A DNA stretch of 64,000 bases. Origin: Fasciola hepatica. Its lineage: Eukaryota > Platyhelminthes > Trematoda > Plagiorchiida > Fasciolidae. The DNA is taken from NCBI GenBank assembly GCA_948099385.1, contig CANUEZ040000210.1, positions 937,501 through 1,001,500 of the forward strand, given 5' to 3'. Shown piece by piece: positions 12,675 to 23,590 of the stretch. Made by a program: the position numbers and the translations under genes. The first letter of the stretch is position 1. Each line of letters begins with the position of its first letter. The notes beneath the pieces are model-generated. The model was not told where the DNA came from and did not search any database. It was given only the letters and a program-made list of their open reading frames with translations.

Positions 12675-12925
12675 AGCGATTGATTTATCGAATACAGACG
12701 GGGAAAGAAACCAACGATCAATGGGGCACCATAATCTTCACGAGAAGAGAACAAAAATGACGACGAACATGACACCGAAAATACGTATGGACAAAAAAAT
12801 TATTTGGTAAACCGACCAAAATAATCAACAGATAGGGAAACAATAAAACACAAAAAGGTACGCAGACGGGACCTTGAACGGTAGAAAACAAGGAAATTCA
12901 CGTGACCTGAGGATCACGTCGGGCT

Positions 12926-13337
12926 TATAGAAGACGTTCGGGAGCGGCTGGCGAACGTGTCTCCTATCGGGTCTAGCAGCGAATACCAACGATATCCCCT
13001 CTATCGGACGAATAGAGAAGACGTAAGTCGGTTTACAGATGCGAGGTGTATTCTATATATCGTGGCACCGAAACAGTACCGATACGAGAAATACACCGAA
13101 CGGAAAACGGAACGAAACGCGACGGCTGTGCTGAGAGCGAACCACGAGCGAACGACCGAAAGTGAAAGTGATTTAAAACGAGGTCGACGGAAACCTCGGA
13201 AAAGTCAGTCCAGTAAAACGTAGGCAATCGGAGAACACTGAGGTCAATGTCAAACGTCAGAAAAGATCGTGGAGAAAATAGATCCAAAATGGTGTCCAGA
13301 GAATAGTCATTTTCTCAAAACGATCGAGGTCACTACA
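12926..13337 (-). repeat. 3' LTR of CsRn1-like element 1
   Basis: 412 bp. Minus-strand ends TGTAGTGACC and CTTCTATA. Compared with the partner at 18133-18545 I see one single-base indel in an A run (near 13102) and two substitutions. Confidence 0.92.
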
Positions 13338-13893
13338 GCAGCCCCCCGCTAGAAAGCACGAAAGCTTTCGAAAAAATGTCAAGGAGGAAAAGGCATACGA
13401 ACGGTATTCGTGTGCCCGAATGCGTGCAAAATACGTGCATGTAGCTGTGCTGTAGGGTGCTGACGGGCAGAATCCGTGGTATTCAGGAACCGTAGGATGA
13501 TGGTCGAGCGTAAACCAGATTCGTTGCCAATGACGTCGGTTGCGTGAATCGTCATCAAGGTGTGCCACACCAATAACGTCCAGCGTCGGGTAACCGTTAA
13601 CCAATATGATATCCGGAAGCCAAATCGATAGGTTCGTAAATGGCAAGGAACGACAAGGACAGGGCCGATCCAGAATGCAAATGTTGGTGCCAAAATTCTC
13701 CAGATTTCGTGGGACCAGCGAAGCGTACCATATGGCGAGGTTCCATGAAGCGAAAAGAAACGAAAACTGGTGTAGCAACCGCAATGGACTTGACTAGAAT
13801 ACAGCAATAACTAATGAAGTATGTTAAGTCGTGTCGAAACGATAAACACGAAAGTTATTACTGCGAAGTGCAATGGTTAAGATCGTGTTTGAC

Positions 13894-16800
13894 CTAGTCG
13901 CGAAAACGTGCTGGGAAAACGATCTTCCGACCGGAACGTGAGACGGGAGCCTCATTCACGGACGGGTGCGTGGGCGTGCTCTGCTGACTTGAACGTGAGA
14001 CAGTATTCTCATTCGAGGACGTAACAGGGCCAACCGGCTGCTGACTTGAACGTGAGACGATAGCCTCATTCGAAGTCGTAGCAGGCAATGCTAACTGCAG
14101 ACCTTGACGTGGCACGGAAGTGTCGTCAACAGGTAGTGCAGGGTTAACATCGAATCTCATGTCAGCGGGCGACACGCTGTCATCAACGTACGCGGCTTTG
14201 AGACGATCGATGCTAACGGTATCGACGCGACCGTGTCGATCAACCTTAAAGGTCTTATCGTGACGAGAAATCACGCGAAATGGACCCTCGTAAGGCTGTT
14301 GTAATGGTTTCCGTACCGAATCAACACGAATGAATACATGCGAACAAGTTTCGGGTTCAGTCGGAACAAAAACCTGTCGTCGCTGCATTCGAGTCTGCGC
14401 CGGAGCGAGATTTTGCATGTACGTAGACAAACGGTGAACGTAAGTCTGTACGGCAAGTGTATCTGTACTCCGTGGCGTAAAGAATTCCCCAGGCAGTCGT
14501 AATGTCGTGCCGTAGACAAGCTCTGCGGCGGAACATTGGATATCTGCCTTTAGGCATGTTATGATACCAAGCAGAACTAGCGGTAACGTTTCGTACCAGT
14601 CGGGGCTCTCGTGTGCTCTAAGAGCCGCTTTGAGTTGGCGATGAAAACTTTTGACTAAACCATTCGATGCTGGGTGGTACGCGGTCGTGCGAATGCGTTC
14701 CTTACCCAGCATGTGAGTTATTGAAGAGAATAGATCGGACTCAAATTGTTGCCCTCGATCGGTAGTGATTGTAGAAGGACAACCATATGAAGCTATCCAT
14801 CGTTCTATCAGGTGTCGAGCCACTGATTCGGCCTTGACGACAGAGATGGGAATAGCCTCGGGCCATCTCGTAAATCTATCGATGCACGTTAATAAATAGG
14901 TATACCCGTGTGATGGGGTCAATGGACCCACAATGTCTACGTGGATATGATCGAAGCGAGCATCAGGCGTAGCAAAAGTACCGATAGGCGAAGCTACGTG
15001 CCTATGCACTTTAGATCGTTGACATTATAGACACTGTTTTGCCCACATACGAACATCTTTATTCATGGACGGCCAGATGTATCGTGCAGCTACTAATCGG
15101 AGACTGGCTGCGATGCCTGGGTGTGAGAGTCCATGAAGGGTATCGAACACGAGACGTCGATACGCAGAGGGTACGACTGGTCGAGGTATGCCAGTAGACA
15201 TGTCGCAGAGTATCGTCCCAGCACTGGTGGCTAGAGGTATGGACTGACACTGCAGCGACGATGACTGAGCTGCTTCCATACATGAAGAATCCTGTGCCTG
15301 TGCGGCAGCCATGGTAGGGATGTCTAAAACCGGAGATTTAATGGCATTAAGCGGAATACGCGACAAAGCATCTGCAACGCAGTTCGACTCACCTTTAACG
15401 TGTCGTAGGTCAGTCGTGAACTGAGAAATATAGTCTAAATGTCTGACTTCTCGTGGAGAGTAACGATCACACTTAGTATGCAATGCATACGTCAGAGGCT
15501 TATGGTCTGTAAAGAGGATGAAATATCGACCCTCGACTGCATGGCGGAAGTGCTTAACGGCATTATATGCAGCCAGCAGTTCGCGACCAAAAACACTATA
15601 TTTGGTTTCCGTGGGATTGAGGCGTCGAGAGAAGAACTCTAATGGCTGCCATATCCCAGAAACAGACTGTTGCAGGACCGCTCCGATGGCAAAGTCGGAT
15701 GCATCCACCGCTATGCTTAGCGTGGCGGACGGAACTGGGTGCATGAGGAGCGTGGTCTGAGCTAATGTCGCTTTAATCTCCGAAAACGCTACTCGTGCGG
15801 CATCCGTAAGCGACAACTTACGTGGATTGCCACGAAGTATGTCAGTTGATGGAAGCAAACGTTCAGCGGCATGGGGTATGAAACGACGATAGAAGTTAAC
15901 TAACCCCAAAAATGCCTTGAGCTCCTTGATTGAGGACGGTACGGCGTAATCTAAAATAGCGCGCACTTTATACCCGCAAGGCTTAATACCCTCTCGAGTG
16001 ATCTTGTGGCCGAGGAACACAAGTTCCGGTTTGCCAAGTTCACATTTATCAGGATTGACTACTATTCGATGTTCGGACAAATGTTGAAATAGTAGCGTCA
16101 AACGTTGGAAATGTTCATCTACGCTCGACGATGCGATTAGCAAGTCATCGATATAGACGTGAACAAATTCCAAGTCTCGTGTAATGCTATCGATAAACCT
16201 CTGGAATGTCTCCGCAGCATTTCGCAAACCAAAAGGCATACGTAGGAACTCGAACAAACCAAAAGGAGTCGTGACAGCGGTTTTCTCGACATCTTCAGCG
16301 GCGACTGGGATCTGGTGATAGGCTCGCACCAAATCGATCTTGGAAAATACAGTCGTGCCGTGAAGTGATGCCGTGATGTCGTGTATGTGGGGTATCGGAT
16401 AACTATCGTAACGGGTAGCCGAATTTAGTGCGCGATAGTCGCCATATGGTCGCCAGCTAACGCCATCTTTCTTAAGAACCATGTGCAGAGGTGAGGCCCG
16501 TGAACTGTGAGAAGGACGAACAATACCTTTAGAAAGTAAAGTGTCAAACTCGCGTTTGGCGAAAACCAATTTGTCCGATGCCAGTCGGCGAGGTCGTGCC
16601 GTGACTGGTGGTCCGTTAGTGACAGTGTGGTGTGCCACACGATCGGTCACCGTCTCTATCTCTTCAAATGGTTTGGTCAATATGGGGAATTTAATAAACA
16701 AAGACTGAAAATCGTGCGGAATGTTAGAAAACAATCCTGTGATTCGGTGTGCATCTGTTCGAGCTGCAATACCCGTAAATTTAATGTCCGACGAAGGATC

Positions 16801-17187
16801 GATAAGCTGCAGCCTACGTGAATCAACAAGTAATTCACAGTGCTGCAGAAAATCGATTCCCAGTATGCCTGTGGGAACATCCGCAAGAATGAACGTCCAC
16901 AGATACCGTCGTCGTGGCCCCAGTTTGACCGCAAGCTGTCTCGTGCCGTAGGTAGGAATAGAGGAACCATTCGCCGCTGACAGCCGAAGCAAAGAAGCTC
17001 GTGGTTTGTCTTTACCAACCGGCAAGACAGAAACTTGGGCCCCAGTATCCACTAGGAACCTAGCGTTTGTGCACGAATCATGCACGTAAAATAAACGGCC
17101 AACCTGAGACTGATTGCCGGCGAGTACGGCCGCTTCTACTCGCCGGCCGTGGCGTTTCCCGCCGTGTATGAACACGGCTGTCTGCAC
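13894..17187 (-). pseudogene. CsRn1-like element 1 Pol (protease-RT-RNase H-integrase), one stop
   Basis: A polyprotein that would mature Gag, copy the RNA and integrate the cDNA. Domains in order: retropepsin ([13 protein letters not shown]), RT (LDFL-type start, [24 protein letters not shown] catalytic loop), RNase H ([24 protein letters not shown]), an integrase zinc region (HPGIAASL, then the CL/CQR pair), and the integrase core with first Asp in HIHVDIVGPL and second in TTDRGQQFES. The third catalytic position reads SNGLVKSFHRQ, with Lys where its relative at 30127 has Glu. A TAA stop at 15025-15027 falls between the two zinc cysteines of CL*CQR; the frame is otherwise open on both sides. 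The C-terminus (RSGRKIVFPARFRD) is the chromodomain-less tail typical of this clade. Confidence 0.88.
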
Positions 17188-17999
17188 CTACGGGCGGCTG
17201 GTCCGAAAACGCGGTGAAACCAACAAAAGCCGCTGGTAGGATGATCAGGTTTGGATGAGGCAGGTGAGGCGGATTCCCGGCGGACGTGGGCAGTGGGGGG
17301 CGCCCGTCCGTGCCGTTGTTTACGTGGGCTACTGCGTGGAGTAGGTATTTTTACTCTGTCCTTGAAGGACAGGCGGCGCTGGATGGATCGAGAGTGCCGA
17401 GGCCTCTCCGGCGATTCATCCAGGTCGACACCCCTGGGATTGCGAGATGTCGTAGCAATGAGGGGAATAGCCCCACTGCCGACACGTGCGACAATTTTGT
17501 CAGCCACGGCGGCTGCTCGTTCCAAGGACGAGTCCTCGAGGAGAGCAGTAACGGTGGTCTGAACATGGAAGGGTAGAGAGTCCAACCACAGTTCCTTAAC
17601 TATCTCCGAATCCTTATCGGCAGGCCCTGCCAAAGACCGGAGATGAGTTAGGTGGCGGCTGGGTTTAGTATCCCCTGTGGGGTGCCGTGCCAGTAGCTGA
17701 CGTAACCGTTCCTCCCGAGAAGGAAGGAAATGTTGCAGTATAGCCTCCTTAAGCCGATCGTGCGGCTGCACTTGAGGAGGATTTAATACCAAATCCCCCA
17801 TCGAGGCGAGAACATCACCTGGAATTGCCTCTAAGGCATAGGAAAATCGTAGGCGTTGGCCAACAATCCTACGTGCCTCAAACTACAGCTCTAAGGCTGC
17901 AAACCAAACCTCTGGACCATGAGGGATAAACGCCACTGGTTTAAAGGCAACCGCAGACAGAGTGAGATCTGTGTCGAGCTGCGCCTTATCCTCTGACAT
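17136..17999 (-). pseudogene. CsRn1-like element 1 Gag with CHCC motif
   Basis: Gag starts at Met 17999, just inside the PBS. The N-terminal part has the GPEVWFAALEL segment, then a TAG near 17885 in ELxFEARR, where a Gln codon (CAG) would be expected. It then continues open to 17136. Near its end is [18 protein letters not shown], the C-X2-H-X9-C-X3-C motif described for CsRn1-clade Gag instead of the common CCHC knuckle. The pol frame begins upstream of the Gag stop; the overlap is about 50 bp and the frames are related by -1, so Pol would be made by -1 frameshifting. Confidence 0.85.
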
Positions 18000-18118
18000 G
18001 GCTACGTTGCGATAATATATCGTAAAAATTATATATCGTGCAACGAAAGGAGGACGTGAAACAGCGATAAATCACAGACTCACCGGGCGGGCGAATAATC
18101 CAGGAGGTTCTGGAAGTT

Positions 18119-18132
18119 CTTGGGCTCACCAA
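18119..18132 (-). promoter_or_regulatory. Primer-binding site of CsRn1-like element 1
   Basis: On the minus strand TTGGTGAGCCCAAG directly follows the 5' LTR. Its TGG complements a tRNA CCA end. CsRn1-clade elements are reported to use tRNA-Trp; that tRNA identity is taken from family knowledge, not read here. Confidence 0.75.
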
Positions 18133-18545
18133 TATAGAAGACGTTCGGGAGCGGCTGGCGAATGTGTCTCCTATCGGGTCTAGCAGCGAATACCAACGAT
18201 ATCCCCTCTATCGGACGAATAGAGAAGACGTAAGTCGGTTTACAGATGCGAGGTGTATTCTATATATCGTGGCACCGAAACAGTACCGATACGAGAAATA
18301 CACCGAACGGAAAAACGGAACGAAACGCGACGGCTGTGCTGAGAGCGAACCACGAGCGAACGAACGAAAGTGAAAGTGATTTAAAACGAGGTCGACGGAA
18401 ACCTCGGAAAAGTCAGTCCAGTAAAACGTAGGCAATCGGAGAACACTGAGGTCAATGTCAAACGTCAGAAAAGATCGTGGAGAAAATAGATCCAAAATGG
18501 TGTCCAGAGAATAGTCATTTTCTCAAAACGATCGAGGTCACTACA
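18133..18545 (-). repeat. 5' LTR of CsRn1-like element 1
   Basis: 413 bp, partner of 12926-13337. It is followed on the plus strand by the duplicated target GGCT, which here is part of the older element's PBS. Confidence 0.92.
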
Positions 18546-18556
18546 GGCTCACCAGT

Positions 18557-19071
18557 TGTAAGGTTGATTAGACCTTACTTCGTGGTTTCCTTAGTAAACG
18601 CGTGCTTCGGTCCTCTGTACTGCGCGGACCACCTGCACGTTACTCTAATGTGCGGCACTGCACAAATATGTTAACCAGAACAGTATTCTCCACGACCCGT
18701 GAGAACGAGAAGGCGATTGGGAGAGATAGTGGTTAGCGTGTATTTGGGAGCGTGCGTGAGAGCGTGCGCAAGAGCAACGGTCAAATGGCAACCGCGCTTG
18801 GCAGTCAGCGTTCAGTTAAAGAATAAACGTGGTAAAAGTATGAACGAAGATGGCAACCGCTACACTAGCACTCGTTTTGGTGAATCATACAGCCAACGGT
18901 AACAGCACTATCAAAAAATAGAAAAAAATTGATGTTTCGCTTTGAAAAACCCGAAAATCATATTCGAAATCTGAGAAACACTTCTACGCATCGCGACTCA
19001 AGCGAGAAAATACCGCAGAGCCATCAACCCAAGCTGCACCCGAAGCACCAACAGCCATCGCGGTCGATGAT
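18557..19071 (-). repeat. LTR of the older CsRn1-like element, inner part
   Basis: It begins on the plus strand with TGTAAGGTTG next to the GGCTCACCA PBS complement. It continues at 23891-24085 after the Gypsy element inserted at 19076; with the AGTG target counted once the LTR is about 0.7 kb. No second copy is in the window, so the outer limit rests on the TGGCGACACC terminus and the start of LINE C. Confidence 0.6.
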
Positions 19072-19075
19072 AGTG

Positions 19076-19422
19076 TGTAACAGGCCGGTTAGCTAGAAAC
19101 GGACACATACGAGACTCATCAGCCATAATCTAGTGATCGTCGCTCAGTCAAAACAGAGAACACAGGGTACAAGAGATGAACGTGTATTGGGCAGAAATGA
19201 ACGTAGTAGAAACGAGTTACAGCGGTTCTTCACAATTCAACTCTCTCCGGGTCTGGGCCACTACACTCCTCGGGGACAGCGGCAGGTCTTCTTGTCCGAG
19301 ATTCCTCACCGGGCTTCGTCCAGTTCACACGTCCGACAGGTGCACCTGTAACAAACGAACGACAACAGATGAGCGTGTTCAAAAGTCCCTCCAATATGGC
19401 CGCCCCCGCTCTTATCTTTACA
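19076..19422 (-). repeat. 3' LTR of Gypsy element 2
   Basis: Minus-strand ends TGTAAAGATAAG and GGCCTGTTACA. It differs from the 5' LTR at a T/C near 19133 and a T/C near 19208. Confidence 0.92.
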
Positions 19423-19434
19423 CTATCCCCCTTC

Positions 19435-21003
19435 TTACGAAGGCACTGTCCCCAGTGCCCTTCCTGAACCACCTTCTGCGGGTATTTCTAGCTGTACGGC
19501 AACATTCCTTGGCCCAGGGTTACCTGAGAACGAGGCAGTCGTATCTGGCTTTAGTCTGTCGAGATGTACAGTGAATGGCCTTTGATTGGGGTCCCTGAGT
19601 GATCGAATCGAACACGTGGATGCCGACAAGACTTCGTAAACTTCGTACGGCCCCCTCCAGGCCCGATGGAATTTAGCGGGTAGCCCCGGATCAGCCTGGT
19701 CCGATCGCAGCCACACCCGGTCGCCTGGTTCCAACGGACTGCCGTATGTGGACTTGTCGTAGTATTCTTTCTGCCGACGATGTTCAGCTTGTAATTGTCG
19801 ACGTGCTAGTTGGTGGCTGCGAATAAGGCGTTCTCGGCTTTGGATGACGTAATCGCTGGCTAACAGCCCATCGGGTGCCGGGTGCGGGTGATCCATGTCA
19901 GCGGGAATTCTCATTTCACGTCCTGTTACCATGAAATGAGGTGTTTGTCCGGTTGATGCTTGCACCGTGGCGCGGTACGACAGCAAACAATACGGTATCG
20001 CCTCATCCCAATGCCTGGTGCTGTCCTGGTTCACAAAGGCTTGTAAAAGACCTTTAAGCGTACGGTTAACTCTCTCAACTACTCCGTTGCCTTGAGGATG
20101 GTGTGCCGTCGTGCGTGACTTTGATGACCCCAACACCCGGCATAGCTCCTTTACTAATGAGCTTTCGAAGTTGGCTCCCCTGTCCGAATGGAGCTGATAG
20201 GGTACGCCCCAGCGAGATACCCAGGCTGCAAAGATTGTTTCGGCAGTGGTTCGTGCATCTATTCGGGGTACTGGTATGGCTTCACACCATTTGGTGAAAT
20301 GGTCAATAAGCACCAGTATATATCGGTTTCCTTTTACCGTCTCTGGAAATGGCCCAACTGCGTCGATTGCCACTATCTCGTTAGGGAACCCGGTGGTTAA
20401 GCTTCGTAGAGGTGCTCGAGTGTGTTGCGTTGGCGGTTTAATCTGGGCGCACAAGCTGCATGTCAAACATGTATTGCGGACATCGCGCCGCTGGTGGGGC
20501 CACCAAAATCGGTGTCGTACAGCTTGTTCCAATTTGCTTTTGCCCACATGTCCCAGTTCCGTATGGAGTTCTTGTAGCAACGTGCTTACCTGCATTTCCG
20601 GAACCACCAGATGGCGCATGTAATTCGGACCAGAGTGCAGATAAATCACGCCTTCTTCCAATAGCAAACTATCCCAGAGGGACCACAGATATCTCGTCTC
20701 CCAGCTACATCCTCTCATCATCTCGGGGGATGGCCGCCCCTTTCCATCCTTCAAATAGCTATAGATAATTTGCATATCTGGATCTTGTTCTTGTAATTTG
20801 CCCCACATTTCGCTTTTCGACTGTTGCAGCGTAACTGTCATTGTCCATGCTTCGGTACAACTGGGACAATTCCCATGGTCACATTGAGGTCGTCGAGATA
20901 GTGCATCGGCGTTTGTGTGTCTTTTGCCGGCCCGGTGCTCGCACGTAAAATTATACTCCTGTAACCTCTCTTGCCACCGTGCTACCTGCCCCTCGGGGTT
21001 TTT
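19435..21003 (-). pseudogene. Gypsy element 2 Pol, C-terminal part: RNase H end and integrase
   Basis: This frame continues the long upstream Gag-Pol frame after a one-base shift: its first residues (PEGQVARWQERLQEY, then ADALSRR) are the end of Gypsy RNase H. The integrase has a zinc domain (HTELGHVGKSKLEQ, then CLTCSLC) and the catalytic core with Asp in IVAIDAVGPF, Asp in LHSDRGANFES and Glu in NGVVERVNRTL. A C-terminal GDRVWLRSD segment and a short tail (VHLDRLKPD) complete it. The core looks intact; only the frame relation to the upstream part is broken. Confidence 0.88.
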
Positions 21004-23590
21004 TAAAGTTCCTCAGCCACTGGAGTGAAGCGTGGTCAGTCCGAACTAGGAACTCTTTTCCCAGTAAATAATGCCGGAAATATTTGGTAAAATGCACCAG
21101 AGCTAACATTTCTTTACGGGTAGTACAGTAGTTACGCTCGCTTCGATTTAAGGTACGGCTTCCATAAGCAATGACGTGCTCTTCGTTATTTGAGGACCGT
21201 TGAGACAAGACTGCTCCAATAGCGGCATCACTTGCATCTGTGTCCAAAATGAAGCTTCCGGCGTTGTCCGACAGATCCGGTAGGGCTAGAATAGGGGCAC
21301 TGCAAAGTCTTCTTTTGAGTTCATTGAATGCTCTTGCGCAGCCTTCTGACCAATCAAACGGCTTGCCCTTTTTTGTTAATTCTGTCAACGGGGCAGCGAC
21401 GGCGGAAAACTCAGGTACAAATCGGCGGTAGTAAGAAGCGAGCCCCAGGAAGCCTCTCACCTCGTCTACATCTCTAGGGGTGGGCCAGTGTTCCACAGCA
21501 TAAACTTTCTCCGGATCGCTACTTATCCCGGCCCGAGAAATTGTATGGCCTAAGAATTTGACCGTGTCTTTCAGGAACACGCACTTCTTGGGATTGAGAC
21601 GCAAGCCAGCACATTCTAACTTCTGGAAAACCAACTTCAAATTATCGAAATGTTCTCGGATGGACTTTCCGGGGATAATTATGTCGTCTAGATAGAACAA
21701 ACACGTATTGGAGGGTAAGCCTGCAAGGACAACTTGCATGAGACGTTGGAACGTGGCCGGGGCGTTCGTGAGCCCGAACGGCATAGTATCGAATTCATAT
21801 AGGCCGCTGGGAATAACAAATGCCGTCTTTTCTCTATCTTCTGGTTTTACCTCGACCTGCCAATATCCTGAGGCCAGATCCAGTGTAGAAAACCACTGGG
21901 AACCGGCTAGGCCATCCAACGTGTCATCAATGCGTGGTAATGGGAACGAATCCTTTCGGGTTACACTGTTCAGCTTTCGATAATCCACGCAGACTCGCAT
22001 TGATCCATCTTTTTTCTTAACTAGCACTACCGGTGAGGCCCACGGAGAAGTTGACGGCCTGATTACCCCTTGTTTCAGCATTTGTTCTATAGCTTCCCTC
22101 AATGAATCTTGGCAATGTACGGGGACACGCCGTGGTGCCTGTCTTATCGGCCGTGCATCACCAGTGTCGATGGAGTGTTGTACCAGTTTCGTCCTGCCCA
22201 GCTGTTCTCCATCCCACGAAAATATTCGCTCATGTTCGCGGAGCAGCCGTTCAAACCGACTCCTGTCTGGTGGTTCCAAACCCTCCACCTTGGGTGGTAG
22301 CAACTGACTGATTCTTTGTTCAGATGCAGATTCTTTCTCTAGCTCCGCCATGAAAGTGACAGAGGCGGCCTGTGTTTTTATGCGGGTTTCATCTCCCCCC
22401 GTTTGCAGCCAATTGTCTCGAAAATTTAGGGTGCACCTTGTCGACCTCAAAAAATCAACCCCCAAAATGACCGGAACTGGCAAATTTCGAACTACCGAGA
22501 AACCCTGAGGGTAATTATGGACTCCGAGTTGGAGCTCTGTTGTTATACTGTCTATCACCTCCAGTGGAGTACCAGTCACACTTTTAAGCGACACCGGACG
22601 GTCATACAGTGGGCATCGCGGTACTTTTCTTGCGAGCTGTTCGCTAATTAAACTGTAGACGGACCCAGAGTCAATCAAAGCCCTGACTTGGTGGCGGCCA
22701 ATTATAATCTCGATCATAGGTAGGGCACCACTACGTTTATCATACTCAAAACTATTGACATTACCCGCATGAAAAGTTGACCTACTTCCGCGATTAATCC
22801 TCCGTCGACAGTACCGGGCGATATGTCCCGGTTTCTGGCAGTAGTAACAGACCTTTACGTCTCGAACTGCAGGTTTTTTCCCCGTCTTGGCCGAAACCGA
22901 GAAGATTCCTGGAGTTGTCATATTCATCCCACCACCTGTCTGGTCCAGCGTGGTGCTGGTAGATTCCAAGGCGGCCAAGTCTTTTGGGGGCTGTAGTCGA
23001 AGGAATACCTTTGCCATGGGATCTCGCACCCCAGCCAAAAATCGGCCCAGGATCCGGTTTTCTCGGTCCTCCTTGGCTTCCTCTGGGAATCCCAACCGGG
23101 CCAGACGACGTAGTACCGATAAATATTCCGTTAATCTTTCTCCCTCCGCCTGTGTCCGGAAATGGAATTCATTCTGTCGATCGGCCTGGGCTACCGGGCT
23201 GTCCACAATTTCCTTCAACCGAGCGAATATGGAGTTCACATCTTGTGGGATTCCATAGTCAAGTAGTTTGCTAAATACTTCTTTCGACAGCAAGGTTAGT
23301 ATCAAGTCCGCCTGTTCCTCGGCCGGAAAACGCTGTATATATCGTTTCGTTTGGGCCTCCCAGACGCTAGCATCGTCTCCCAAAGATAACTTGTCCGGAA
23401 CTGGGTACGGAGGTTCCCGGCGTCTGTTGGGCATTAAAACTTGTTCAACCATTTCTGATGCGAATGGACCAGACAACGTGGGTAATGGTTTGGACGGACT
23501 CGTATCTCCAGAACTCGGTCCCGCCGTGGGTGCCAAATCTGTAACAGGCCGGTTAGCTAGAAACGGACACATACGAGACTCATCAGCCAT
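20951..23590 (-). CDS. Gypsy element 2 Gag-Pol: Gag, protease, RT, RNase H (frameshifted at its end)
   Basis: An 879-codon frame. Gag occupies roughly residues 1-245 and ends in a zinc knuckle CYYCQKPGHIARYC. The protease follows (ALIDSGSVYSLIS, then VILGVDFL), then RT (VVLVKKKDGSMRVCVDYR, FYLDDIII catalytic loop, FLGHTISRAG) and RNase H (LDTDASDAAIGAVLSQ, RTDHASLQWL). The first Met at 23590 lies inside the 5' LTR, and the frame runs through the LTR end and the PBS region without a stop. The frame leaves the correct reading at an AAAAAACCCC run near 21003, so the last 17 or so residues are out of frame. One fewer or one more base there would restore continuity with the integrase frame. Confidence 0.88.
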   Translation of the reverse strand: MADESRMCPFLANRPVTDLAPTAGPSSGDTSPSKPLPTLSGPFASEMVEQVLMPNRRREPPYPVPDKLSLGDDASVWEAQTKRYIQRFPAEEQADLILTLLSKEVFSKLLDYGIPQDVNSIFARLKEIVDSPVAQADRQNEFHFRTQAEGERLTEYLSVLRRLARLGFPEEAKEDRENRILGRFLAGVRDPMAKVFLRLQPPKDLAALESTSTTLDQTGGGMNMTTPGIFSVSAKTGKKPAVRDVKVCYYCQKPGHIARYCRRRINRGSRSTFHAGNVNSFEYDKRSGALPMIEIIIGRHQVRALIDSGSVYSLISEQLARKVPRCPLYDRPVSLKSVTGTPLEVIDSITTELQLGVHNYPQGFSVVRNLPVPVILGVDFLRSTRCTLNFRDNWLQTGGDETRIKTQAASVTFMAELEKESASEQRISQLLPPKVEGLEPPDRSRFERLLREHERIFSWDGEQLGRTKLVQHSIDTGDARPIRQAPRRVPVHCQDSLREAIEQMLKQGVIRPSTSPWASPVVLVKKKDGSMRVCVDYRKLNSVTRKDSFPLPRIDDTLDGLAGSQWFSTLDLASGYWQVEVKPEDREKTAFVIPSGLYEFDTMPFGLTNAPATFQRLMQVVLAGLPSNTCLFYLDDIIIPGKSIREHFDNLKLVFQKLECAGLRLNPKKCVFLKDTVKFLGHTISRAGISSDPEKVYAVEHWPTPRDVDEVRGFLGLASYYRRFVPEFSAVAAPLTELTKKGKPFDWSEGCARAFNELKRRLCSAPILALPDLSDNAGSFILDTDASDAAIGAVLSQRSSNNEEHVIAYGSRTLNRSERNYCTTRKEMLALVHFTKYFRHYLLGKEFLVRTDHASLQWLRNFKKPRGAGSTVAREVTGV
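23522..23537 (-). promoter_or_regulatory. Likely primer-binding site of Gypsy element 2
   Basis: Directly inside the 5' LTR the minus strand reads GATTTGGCACCCACGGCGGG. TGGCACCC can pair with a tRNA ending in GGGTGCCA. It lies within the open Gag frame. The tRNA is not identified. Confidence 0.6.

Larger units (their letters stand above)
12926..18545 (-). mobile_element. CsRn1-like Gypsy element 1, complete with both LTRs
   Basis: The ends are set by two near-identical LTRs (12926-13337 and 18133-18545) flanked by a 4-bp target duplication GGCT (12922-12925 and 18546-18549). PBS TTGGTGAGCCCAAG lies just inside the 5' LTR (18119-18132 on the plus strand as its complement). A G-rich polypurine tract (AGCGGGGGGCTGC on the minus strand) abuts the 3' LTR at about 13338-13350. 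It encodes Gag and Pol in overlapping frames with a -1 relationship. LTRs differ at about three positions by eye, so insertion was fairly recent. Stops in gag and pol and a changed integrase residue suggest it is not autonomous. Confidence 0.92.

Noticed and set aside
12957..13223. 88-codon frame repeated at 18164-18373
   Set aside because: It lies wholly inside the two LTRs of CsRn1-like element 1 and is on the strand opposite to the element.
19176..19574. 132-codon plus-strand frame with a partial copy at 23640
   Set aside because: Antisense reading of the Gypsy element 2 LTR and integrase end.
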